From: Lachnospiraceae bacterium
Lineage (GTDB): Bacteria > Bacillota > Clostridia > Lachnospirales > Lachnospiraceae
Reading direction: 5' to 3'
NCBI GenBank assembly: GCA_900759225.1
Contig: CAAEUM010000145.1
Span: forward strand, 1 to 12,169
DNA: 12,169 bases
Shown: positions 6,945 through 12,169 of the stretch, one piece after another
How the letters are laid out: every line of letters begins with the position of its first letter
How positions within the stretch are numbered: the stretch's first letter is position 1
Translations under genes and position numbers: made by a program
Notes under the pieces: generated by a model
Databases searched by the model: none
Told to the model about the DNA's origin: nothing
What the model saw: the letters and a program-made list of their open reading frames with translations, nothing else

Positions 6945-8300
6945 TTAACCCATGATATATGCGTTTACAAGCTGATTTGCCTTCTCTGCAATGACGGCCT
7001 CGTCAATCCCCGTCAGCTTCCCTTCTTTTACTGCAATTTTTTCGTTTACAACGGTGTAATCCACACTTCCCTTTAACCCCACAGTGGACAGCATGGATCT
7101 TACATCGAACTGGGCTCCCACAAGCTCCAGCCGGTTTAAGCGGATCAGGAAGAAATCGGCGGCCATTCCTACAGCCAGCCGTCCTAATTTTTCCCGGCCA
7201 AGAAGGGCTGCGCTTCCCCGGGTAGTCATTTTCAGAATGTCATAACCGGAGGGCGCATTGCGGCTGCTATTTAAGCGGTGCAGCAGATAGGCTGCCCGCA
7301 TTTCTTCCAAAAGATTGGAGCCGTCATTGCTGGCAGAGCCGTCCACTGCCAGACCTACAGGCACACCTGCCTTAAGCATCTGCGGAATTTTGGCGATGCC
7401 GGAGGAGAGCTTCATATTGGAAATCGGGCAGTGAGCCACGCCTGTTTTTGTTTTGGCCAGATAAGCGATCTCTTCATCTGTAAAATGGATTCCATGGGCA
7501 TACCATACGTCAGGTCCGATCCAGCCAAGGCTTTCCATGTACTCCAGGGGGCGCATATGGAAGTGGGAGAGGGTAAATTGCTCCTCATCCTTTGTTTCAG
7601 CCAGATGGGTATGGAGCCGTACCTTTAATTTCCGGGCCAGCTTTGCGGATTCCCTTAGGAGCTCACCTGTTACACTGAAGGGGGAGCAGGGAGCAAGGGC
7701 AACCTGATGCATGGAATAAGGGTCATCATCATGGAACTTTGAAACTGCTTCCTCTGATGCAGAGAGAATCTCATCTACGGTCTGTACCACGCTGCCAGGA
7801 GGCAGGCCTCCGTCTTTTACACTTAAATCCATACTTCCCCTGGTAGCGTGAAAACGGATTCCAAGTGCATCAGCAGCCGCAAACTGGGCGTCCATGATCC
7901 CGTCTGCATGGGCCTTTGGAAAAACGTAATGATGGTCAAGACAGGTTGTGCAGCCTGTTTTCAGCAATTCACCCATTCCGGTTAAAGAGCTGTAGTAGGT
8001 CACATCCTCATCCACATTTTTCCAGATTTCATATAAAGTTTTTAACCATGGAAATAATTCCATATTTTGAACCTGCGGTAAATTTCGACTGAAGGTCTGA
8101 TATAAATGATGGTGTGTATTAATCAATCCGGGATACATCACCATGCCAGAAGCGTCAATCATATCATCTGCTGCCACAGCCTCCTTCCCGATGTAGGTAA
8201 TAACCCCATCTTCCGCCAGAACATTTACATCCTGCAGGACGGCATCATCCGCATCACAGGATACGAGATGAGCCACGTTCTTGATCAACAGTGTTCCCAT
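6945..8300 (-). CDS. predicted 8-oxoguanine deaminase (amidohydrolase superfamily)
   Basis: A 451-residue cytoplasmic metal-dependent aminohydrolase of the COG0402 type, predicted to turn 8-oxoguanine into urate plus ammonia. Metal-site features are visible: HHH at 63-65, H232 in LHTHLAE, H269 in AHGIHF and D320 in VDGSASND. The blocks YQTFSRNLPQ, HCPISNMKLSSG and VDGSASND are as I recall for the 8-oxoguanine deaminase branch rather than SsnA or plain guanine deaminase, but related hydrolases share much of this, so the substrate is a prediction. The start is ATG 8300 (MGTLLIKN), with AAGGAGG nine bases upstream; a start at 8342 would add 14 charged residues inside the leader. It heads a two-gene operon with the purine permease, behind a long structured leader. 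Confidence 0.87.
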   Translation of the reverse strand: MGTLLIKNVAHLVSCDADDAVLQDVNVLAEDGVITYIGKEAVAADDMIDASGMVMYPGLINTHHHLYQTFSRNLPQVQNMELFPWLKTLYEIWKNVDEDVTYYSSLTGMGELLKTGCTTCLDHHYVFPKAHADGIMDAQFAAADALGIRFHATRGSMDLSVKDGGLPPGSVVQTVDEILSASEEAVSKFHDDDPYSMHQVALAPCSPFSVTGELLRESAKLARKLKVRLHTHLAETKDEEQFTLSHFHMRPLEYMESLGWIGPDVWYAHGIHFTDEEIAYLAKTKTGVAHCPISNMKLSSGIAKIPQMLKAGVPVGLAVDGSASNDGSNLLEEMRAAYLLHRLNSSRNAPSGYDILKMTTRGSAALLGREKLGRLAVGMAADFFLIRLNRLELVGAQFDVRSMLSTVGLKGSVDYTVVNEKIAVKEGKLTGIDEAVIAEKANQLVNAYIMG

Positions 8301-8348
8301 AATCACATGCCTCCTTCTGCAAATTTTCTTTTCTTTGCACACTCGACT

Positions 8349-8461
8349 ATATGACTGGTATACTGCTGGCGGTTCGGGCGTTCACGAGGCGCCCATACGA
8401 ATTGCATATATGATACAAACCGTACACCGCGTGAATCCAGCTATGTTTTAAACAGCTATAT
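8349..8461 (-). promoter_or_regulatory. structured 5' leader, candidate riboswitch, of the 8-oxoguanine deaminase-permease operon
   Basis: The predicted transcript has about 190 untranslated bases. On the minus strand ATATAGCTG (8461-8453) pairs with CAGTCATAT (8357-8349) as an outer stem with one mismatch. Inside, GCTGG (8441-8437) pairs with CCAGC (8369-8365) and CGGTTTG (8422-8416) with CGAACCG (8376-8370). That last stem encloses two abutting hairpins, ATATG-CAATT-CGTAT (8409-8395) and GGGCG-loop-CGCCC (8394-8376). The 9-base loop of the second contains CGTGAA (8386-8381), a perfect complement of TTCACG (8435-8430) in the joining strand, so a 6-pair pseudoknot is possible. A further short stem, GCAAA/TTTGC (8333-8317), sits just before the ribosome binding site. 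I do not recognise a known class; the purine-riboswitch core is not seen. Confidence 0.55.
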
Positions 8462-8496
8462 CGATATGATTTTTTCAAAGAACAAAGACAGTTAAC

Positions 8497-8525
8497 ATTA
8501 TAACAAGCGTATAAATCGTAAACAA
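8497..8525 (-). promoter_or_regulatory. promoter of the purine operon
   Basis: On the minus strand TTGTTT (8520-8525), a 17-base spacer and a perfect TATAAT (8497-8502) preceded by TGT, an extended -10. Initiation near 8490 would give a leader of about 190 bases. The upstream mscS terminator lies just before it, so the operon is an independent unit. Confidence 0.8.
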
Positions 8526-8540
8526 TGGTAATAAATGCAA

Positions 8541-8595
8541 AAAAACAATAAAAAAATTGTGAAAATCCACCAAAATACAGACGGATTTTCACAAT
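8541..8595 (-). terminator. intrinsic terminator of the mscS-family gene
   Basis: A perfect 13-pair stem (8583-8595 with 8556-8568) closes a 14-base loop and runs directly into a T-rich tract on the minus strand (8555-8541). It lies about 40 bases after the channel stop codon. Confidence 0.92.
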
Positions 8596-8603
8596 CACTT
8601 ATA

Positions 8604-8622
8604 AGTTCAGCCATGTGAAGAT
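8604..8622. repeat. solo fragment of the MITE-like element end
   Basis: These 19 bases match 5350-5368, spanning the terminal and inner inverted repeats of the element near the permease, at 18 positions. The rest of the element is absent. The fragment sits 13 bases from the mscS stop codon, next to its terminator, and may be a decayed copy or an end left by deletion. Confidence 0.6.
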
Positions 8623-8634
8623 AAACACAATCGT

Positions 8635-9555
8635 TTAATTTGGGGTTTTCAAGTTGACATCTAACTGGTTAAAGGGAATTTCGATTCCAGCGCGGTCAAA
8701 TTCTTCCTTAATCTGCTCTGTGATCTGCCATTTTACGGTCCAGTAGTCTTCTGTGGCAGTCCATCCCCTGGCTCCTAATATGACAGCGTTGTCAGCCAGC
8801 TGGTCAACAAAGACAGAGATGGTTTCATCCTTTAATACAAGAGGATTTTCGTGGTAAAGCCGGTTAAGAATATCCTTGGCAGCTTTTATGTCGGAGGAGT
8901 AGCCGATTCCTACGGAGATATCGACCCGGCGCTTTTCCTGGGCTGTTACATTGGTGATAATATCGTTGGCCAGGTTTCCGTTGGGGACTGTGATCTTTTT
9001 GTTGTCTACGGTTACAAGGGTTGTGTAGACAAGACCGATATTATGAACGGTACCTTCTACGCCCTGGCATATGATATAGTCATCAATGGAGAAGGGGCGC
9101 ATTACGAGGATCAGGATGCCTCCGGCAAAGTTTGCAAGGCTTCCCTGGAGGGACAGGCCAATAGCCAGGGTGGCAGAACCTAACAGGGCAAGAATCGAGG
9201 CGGAGGGGATTCCGATTTTTTCAAGTGCAATAAAAATGGTAATGGCATAGGCCAGGGCATTTGCCAGTGAAATCAGGAATTTGCTTAATCCCAGATCCAG
9301 GTTCATGCGGCTGAATGTCTTTTTTAAGAACTTTCGCAGGGAATGGGCTGCGCGCATGCCGATCACGATGATCAGAGCAGCAATGGCCAGACGGTATGCC
9401 AGCGTCAGAAGGGCTGGTGTCCACCCACGGATGGTATCTAAAATGACATGGGGCTTTAGCTGCTGCAAATCTGTCTGGACTTCAGCGGCAATGGCCGGTG
9501 TCTGAATTGCTTCAAGGGTCTGGGAAATGGAAGTGTCTGCTGTAAATAGGATCAT
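8635..9555 (-). CDS. mscS: small-conductance mechanosensitive channel, MscS family
   Basis: A 306-residue pore protein that would open under membrane tension to release solutes after osmotic downshock. An N-terminal extracytoplasmic stretch of about 45 residues precedes predicted helices at about 46-68, 90-112 and 117-152. The last is the typical Gly/Ala-rich pore helix (GLSLQGSLANFAGG, 133-146) ending in MRPF. The cytoplasmic beta domain shows VPNG (190-193) followed by a C-terminal alpha/beta part. Length and order match MscS/YggB (286 residues in E. coli). ATG 9555 has AAGGAGAGG close upstream. No promoter is evident in the 48 bases between this start and the tRNA-Lys terminator, so readthrough from the tRNA promoter is a possible source of transcription. 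A strong terminator follows. Confidence 0.95.
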   Translation of the reverse strand: MILFTADTSISQTLEAIQTPAIAAEVQTDLQQLKPHVILDTIRGWTPALLTLAYRLAIAALIIVIGMRAAHSLRKFLKKTFSRMNLDLGLSKFLISLANALAYAITIFIALEKIGIPSASILALLGSATLAIGLSLQGSLANFAGGILILVMRPFSIDDYIICQGVEGTVHNIGLVYTTLVTVDNKKITVPNGNLANDIITNVTAQEKRRVDISVGIGYSSDIKAAKDILNRLYHENPLVLKDETISVFVDQLADNAVILGARGWTATEDYWTVKWQITEQIKEEFDRAGIEIPFNQLDVNLKTPN

Positions 9556-9603
9556 GGTCCTCTCCTTTCGTGCTGCGCATGGCAGAGCCGTTTGCGCTGG
9601 TAC

Positions 9604-9648
9604 AAAAAAAGCCCGACCCTGCAGCCTCCAATATCTGCAAAATCAGAC
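9604..9648 (-). terminator. intrinsic terminator of tRNA-Lys copy 2
   Basis: On the minus strand a 14-pair stem (9635-9648 with 9611-9624, with G-U pairs) closes a 10-base loop and is followed by seven T. It is homologous to the terminator of copy 1, and all stem substitutions between the two preserve pairing. Confidence 0.92.
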
Positions 9649-9655
9649 CTTTAAG

Positions 9656-9728
9656 TGCGTCTTCGGGGGCTCGAACCCCGGACAAATAGATTAAGAGTCT
9701 ACTGCTCTACCAACTGAGCTAAAGACGC
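9656..9728 (-). tRNA. tRNA-Lys (anticodon CTT), copy 2
   Basis: A 73-base cloverleaf identical to copy 1 except for one acceptor-stem pair: GCGTCTT/AAGACGC here against GCGCCTT/AAGGCGC, a compensatory C-G to T-A change. The anticodon loop CTCTTAA gives CTT (Lys), the discriminator base is A and CCA is not encoded. It has a perfect promoter and its own terminator. Confidence 0.97.
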
Positions 9729-9770
9729 ATGTTTTGTTTTTTTATGTCCTGTATCAACAGCACGTTTGGT

Positions 9771-9799
9771 ATTATAGCGCACATATATGGAGTTGTCAA
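9771..9799 (-). promoter_or_regulatory. consensus sigma-A promoter of tRNA-Lys copy 2
   Basis: On the minus strand a perfect TTGACA (9794-9799), a 17-base spacer and a perfect TATAAT (9771-9776). The spacer and flanks differ from copy 1, so the similarity of the two loci stops near the mature tRNA 5' end although the promoter boxes agree. Confidence 0.93.
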
Positions 9800-9866
9800 T
9801 AGGTTTAAAAAAATTTTTGAGTAATTTTTGAGCGAGATAAAGACGGGAGGAAAGGATGGCCATGTT

Positions 9867-10028
9867 TCAGCCTTTTTTCTCCTTGTCCTCCGGACACCAG
9901 CATCCGCATCCCAGGGCCTTCTGGGCTTCCTTAAAGCAGCGGCGTATGCGCAGGATCCGGCAGTTTAAGGCAATTTTGTGGCAGGTAGCTTTTTGAAGCT
10001 TTCGGGTTATGGATGGGGGAAGGTTCAT
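9867..10028 (-). CDS. possible 53-residue Cys-rich basic small protein
   Basis: A short reading frame on the minus strand, ATG 10028 to TGA 9867, has GGAG six bases before the start. The product begins MNLPPSITRKLQK and has six cysteines (16, 23, 31, 41, 43, 45). The last three form a C-x-C-x-C cluster (GCGCWCPED), and the protein is rich in Lys and Arg. No signal peptide or membrane helix is evident. The spacing could suit a small metal-binding knuckle, but I do not recognise a family. It fills most of an otherwise gene-free gap between the trmB terminator and a tRNA-Lys promoter, on the same strand as its neighbours. An 11-base near-palindrome (10039-10049) lies just before the ribosome binding site. 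No clear promoter was found. It may be a chance frame; codon choice looks ordinary for the region. Confidence 0.42.
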   Translation of the reverse strand: MNLPPSITRKLQKATCHKIALNCRILRIRRCFKEAQKALGCGCWCPEDKEKKG

Positions 10029-10084
10029 AGGGGACTCCGAAACAGTTTCTTCCTATAAAATATGCAGGGGACATGGGACGGGTG

Positions 10085-10165
10085 ATAAAAGAAAAACAGC
10101 CTCGCAGGAAATGTATGGCAGCAATGGATCTGCTGCAATGAAAATCCTGTTTTGGAGGCTGTTTT
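10085..10165 (-). terminator. bipartite intrinsic terminator of trmB
   Basis: An 11-pair perfect outer stem (10155-10165 with 10093-10103) encloses a 5-pair stem (10145-10149 with 10105-10109) and a 6-pair tip hairpin (10131-10136 with 10118-10123). On the minus strand it runs into TTTTTCTTTT. It lies about 45 bases after the trmB stop codon. Confidence 0.85.
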
Positions 10166-10209
10166 AAAGCAGAGCTTCAATCATATATCTTCCCGCCTGT
10201 CATAGGCAG

Positions 10210-10860
10210 TCAGGAAGCGTCAGGTGCCCGCCCTGCGATCAGCTTGCAGATAGGGTTTCCCATCTGGGAAAATTTTGTTTCGTATTCGGTCATGACATTC
10301 CCCTGGGCCATAGGGCTGTGATGAAGGTCAAAGGTATGGGCTTTAATCTCCCAGCCGGCAGCAGGGATCGCCTCCATAGAGTAATCGAAGAGAGGCCGGT
10401 TGTCGGTCTTAAATTCAACAACACCCTCCGGAGCTAAAATCTGGCTATAGACAGCCAGAAAGGCCGGAGAAGTAAGGCGGCGCTTTGCATGGCGATCCTT
10501 GGGCCAGGGGTCGGAGAAATTCAGGTAGATCTTGTCGACCTCGCCTGGAGCAAAAATATCTGCCATGTCTTTTGCATCAATGCACATAAAATAAATGTTG
10601 GAAAGCTCCAGCTGGGCCCGTTTTTCCAGTGCCCTCAAAAGGACGGAGGAATAACGCTCAATACCGATATAATTAATATCCGGGTTGGAGGCAGCCAGCT
10701 CCATAAGGAAGCGGCCCTTTCCCATTCCCACCTCGATCTGGATGGGGTTTGTATTTTCAAATACCTGGTGCCAGGTGCCCTTGTGAATGGAAGGCTCCTG
10801 GATAACATAGGGGCTGGAAGCAATGGTTTCTTCCGCGCCGGGAATATGACGTAAACGCAT
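10210..10860 (-). CDS. trmB: tRNA (guanine-N7-)-methyltransferase TrmB
   Basis: An S-adenosylmethionine-dependent enzyme that methylates N7 of G46 in the tRNA variable loop. The 216 residues match the usual bacterial length. The SAM-binding motif EVGMGKG (43-49) opens the Rossmann-like domain; the catalytic and tRNA-binding block YLNFSDPWPKDRHAKRRL spans 112-129; FKTDN (150-154) and TEYE (191-194) complete the family signature. AAAGGA lies nine bases before ATG 10860. It has its own extended -10 promoter in the 58-base gap after the NTF2-like gene and its own terminator, so it is probably monocistronic, with possible readthrough from upstream. Confidence 0.97.
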   Translation of the reverse strand: MRLRHIPGAEETIASSPYVIQEPSIHKGTWHQVFENTNPIQIEVGMGKGRFLMELAASNPDINYIGIERYSSVLLRALEKRAQLELSNIYFMCIDAKDMADIFAPGEVDKIYLNFSDPWPKDRHAKRRLTSPAFLAVYSQILAPEGVVEFKTDNRPLFDYSMEAIPAAGWEIKAHTFDLHHSPMAQGNVMTEYETKFSQMGNPICKLIAGRAPDAS

Positions 10861-10883
10861 GAAATCAATCCTTTCTGCGCCCT

Positions 10884-10912
10884 ATTTTATCATTGCAGCC
10901 CTATATTTGCAA
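10884..10912 (-). promoter_or_regulatory. promoter of trmB
   Basis: On the minus strand TTGCAA (10907-10912), a 17-base spacer ending in TGA, and TAAAAT (10884-10889): four of six and five of six consensus bases with an extended -10 TG. It fits entirely within the gap between the NTF2-like stop and the trmB start. Confidence 0.7.
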
Positions 10913-10918
10913 TCAGTT

Positions 10919-11257
10919 TTACAGCGGATAAATGTTTAAACGGGTAATTTTTCCGTTTTCATCTGCTCCGGAAAGAAAAGCGGCGCAGGGGATGATCTTT
11001 CCCTGATAGGTGATGAAGTACCACACGATCCGCTCCTCTACATGGCGCACACCCTGAATCTTAAAGGGGCCTCCATTAAAGCCGAACTTGTGGTGGAACA
11101 TCATTTCAATTGCCATTTTCCCTTCCAGGTGCAGCGTGTCCATGCCTGCCTTGATAACGGAAGAATCATGGAGAACCCCGTTTTCATGGAAAAGGTCGGC
11201 AAGGGCTGCGCAGTCGCCCTTTTTCATACAGTCAATATAATTTTCTAATATAGTCAT
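10919..11257 (-). CDS. NTF2-like (SnoaL/ketosteroid-isomerase fold) protein
   Basis: A 112-residue single-domain protein without signal peptide. The opening NYIDCMKKGD followed by ALADLF and a later beta-rich half ending KITRLNIYPL fit the cone-shaped NTF2 fold shared by SnoaL cyclases, limonene hydrolases and delta-5-3-ketosteroid isomerase (KSI). By a manual alignment to KSI as I remember it, Y7 and D31 fall where KSI has its catalytic Tyr14 and Asp38, whereas the third residue (Asp99) is not conserved. Enzyme activity is therefore plausible but unproven. AGGAGG lies nine bases upstream of ATG 11257. The gene follows the SDR gene after 21 bases on the same transcript, so it may act on the same ring compound or bind the SDR product. 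Confidence 0.8.
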   Translation of the reverse strand: MTILENYIDCMKKGDCAALADLFHENGVLHDSSVIKAGMDTLHLEGKMAIEMMFHHKFGFNGGPFKIQGVRHVEERIVWYFITYQGKIIPCAAFLSGADENGKITRLNIYPL

Positions 11258-11278
11258 AATCTGAAACCTCCTATGCGT

Positions 11279-12052
11279 TTAAACCTGTTCGGAACGGAGC
11301 AGGGCGTCAATGCCCCCGTCGATAAAGAGAATTACGCCGTTAATGCCGCTGGCTTTGGGGGAGGAAAGAAAGACGATCCCCTGTGCGATCTCCTCCGCAT
11401 CCAGGAATTCCCTTGTACCGTAACGGGTGGGGATTGGGATCAGCAGAGCGGCGTCCCTCTGGGCTTCAGTCATGCCCTGGGTCATGGGGGTGGTGGTATT
11501 TCCAGGAGCAACGGAGTTGATCCGCAGTCCGTCTACAGCCCAGGAAGCGGAAACACGCCGAACCCAGCGTGCCAGTGCGCGCTTGGAGGAGCTGTAACAG
11601 GAAGGTCCAAGGTTTTTCGGCAGTTCCAGGGCAACCTCCCTGGTGCGCTCCTCGTCCATTACATTTGAGAGCATATCCACCAGATCCATGCGCACCGTCA
11701 TGTTGGTAATGGAGTTGGAGGAAGTAACGACGCAGTTCCCTTTTTTCTTTTTTAAAAGAGGGCGCAGGCCCTCAGCCATTGCAATAACTGCGTAAAAATT
11801 CAGGGAGAAAATGATTTCCGCAGGAGCAGTAGGGCCCACACCTGCATTGCAGATCAACCCATCAATCCCATCCGGATAACGCTGGAATACAGCGTCAATC
11901 GCATCCTGGCGTCCCGGTTTGGTGGAAAGGTCGGCAAGGAAATCGCCGCCCTTATAGTCGATATTAAATACTTCATGGCCTTCCGCCTGCAGCATCTGCC
12001 GCGCAGCAGCGCCAATTCCGGTAGTGCCTCCTGTAATGACATAAATAGCCAA
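11279..12052 (-). CDS. SDR-family NAD(P)-dependent oxidoreductase, HsdA (3-alpha-hydroxysteroid dehydrogenase)-like
   Basis: A 257-residue short-chain dehydrogenase. The cofactor motif TGGTTGIG (7-14) is followed by D32 at the end of the second strand, a position that favours NAD(H). NAG lies at 69-71. The active site has a Ser cluster (S111, S112, S114) and Y153-S-S-S-K157. The stretch before the YxxxK motif is longer than in most classical SDRs. That, the length, the start (GIGAAARQMLQAEGHEV then ADLST) and the ending (IDGGIDALLRSEQV) resemble Comamonas testosteroni 3-alpha-HSD/carbonyl reductase, as far as I can recall that sequence. I chose TTG 12052: AGGAGG lies eight bases before it, whereas the in-frame ATG at 12091 lies inside the -10 box. 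Likely substrates are steroid, bile-acid or other cyclic ketones and alcohols. Confidence 0.85.
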   Translation of the reverse strand: MAIYVITGGTTGIGAAARQMLQAEGHEVFNIDYKGGDFLADLSTKPGRQDAIDAVFQRYPDGIDGLICNAGVGPTAPAEIIFSLNFYAVIAMAEGLRPLLKKKKGNCVVTSSNSITNMTVRMDLVDMLSNVMDEERTREVALELPKNLGPSCYSSSKRALARWVRRVSASWAVDGLRINSVAPGNTTTPMTQGMTEAQRDAALLIPIPTRYGTREFLDAEEIAQGIVFLSSPKASGINGVILFIDGGIDALLRSEQV

Positions 12053-12086
12053 TATAATTTCCTCCTTATCAAAATATTCTAAAAAT

Positions 12087-12115
12087 ATCATATATTATAA
12101 TAAAATATTTGTCAA
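12087..12115 (-). promoter_or_regulatory. promoter of the SDR-NTF2 operon
   Basis: On the minus strand a perfect TTGACA (12110-12115), a 17-base spacer and TATGAT (12087-12092, five of six). The surrounding 12060-12140 stretch is very AT-rich. Initiation near 12080 leaves about 28 untranslated bases before the TTG start codon. Confidence 0.78.
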
Positions 12116-12169
12116 TTTCAATATATATTTAACAATGTAGATAAAAAAGTAACAATTTTGAGAAGATAA

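Noticed and set aside
8340..8500. Guanine/xanthine (purine) riboswitch in the leader of the purine operon
   Set aside because: Expected from the gene context, but the junction-defining elements (TATA-type J1/2, CTACC in J2/3 and the paired loops) are not seen. The loops are 5 and 9 bases and one pairs elsewhere instead.

Overview
The window looks like a chromosomal segment of a gut-type, Gram-positive anaerobe of the class Clostridia, most likely a Lachnospiraceae member. The evidence is consensus sigma-A promoters, strong AGGAGG ribosome binding sites, a DacF-type D,D-carboxypeptidase, a TIGR01906/DUF1461 membrane protein and purine-catabolism genes. The genus is a guess. Apart from the 3' part of a plus-strand DUF4143 ATPase gene at the left edge (1-870), every gene reads on the minus strand, so transcription runs right to left.

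Layout in the direction of transcription. (1) 12115-10919: a consensus promoter drives a two-gene operon. It encodes a 257-residue short-chain dehydrogenase resembling Comamonas 3-alpha-hydroxysteroid dehydrogenase (HsdA) and a 112-residue NTF2/SnoaL-fold protein. (2) 10912-10085: trmB (tRNA m7G46 methyltransferase) with its own extended -10 promoter and a bipartite terminator. (3) 10028-9867: a possible 53-residue Cys-rich small protein. (4) 9799-9604: tRNA-Lys(CTT) with a textbook promoter and its own terminator. (5) 9555-8541: an MscS-family channel with terminator. (6) 8525-5559: a promoter, a leader of about 190 nt with strong folding potential, a predicted 8-oxoguanine deaminase and an NCS2 purine permease. 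(7) 5504-5336: a compact, multiply inverted, MITE-like element flanked by an exact 8-bp direct repeat. (8) 5303-5112: a second, nearly identical tRNA-Lys(CTT)-terminator cassette. (9) 5036-932: a tight four-gene operon of DUF1461 membrane protein, dacF, a KdpD-like kinase lacking the usual N-terminal half, and a KdpE-like regulator.

How the parts fit. Purine module: 8-oxoguanine deaminase makes urate from 8-oxoguanine and the NAT/NCS2 carrier would move urate or xanthine. The leader may be a ligand-sensing RNA of a class I do not recognise. Envelope module: a wall-trimming carboxypeptidase is co-transcribed with a two-component system, although no kdpFABC genes are visible, so the signal and targets may be envelope-related rather than potassium. 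The SDR/NTF2 pair recalls the 3-alpha-HSD and ketosteroid-isomerase proteins of steroid-degrading bacteria and could act on steroids, bile acids or other cyclic ketones.

Several starts were moved downstream to agree with ribosome binding sites. Gaps over 300 bases (5243-5558, 8301-8634, 9729-10209) are filled by promoters, the leader RNA, terminators, repeats and the small ORF, as listed. No CRISPR array, rRNA, origin or complete insertion sequence was seen.
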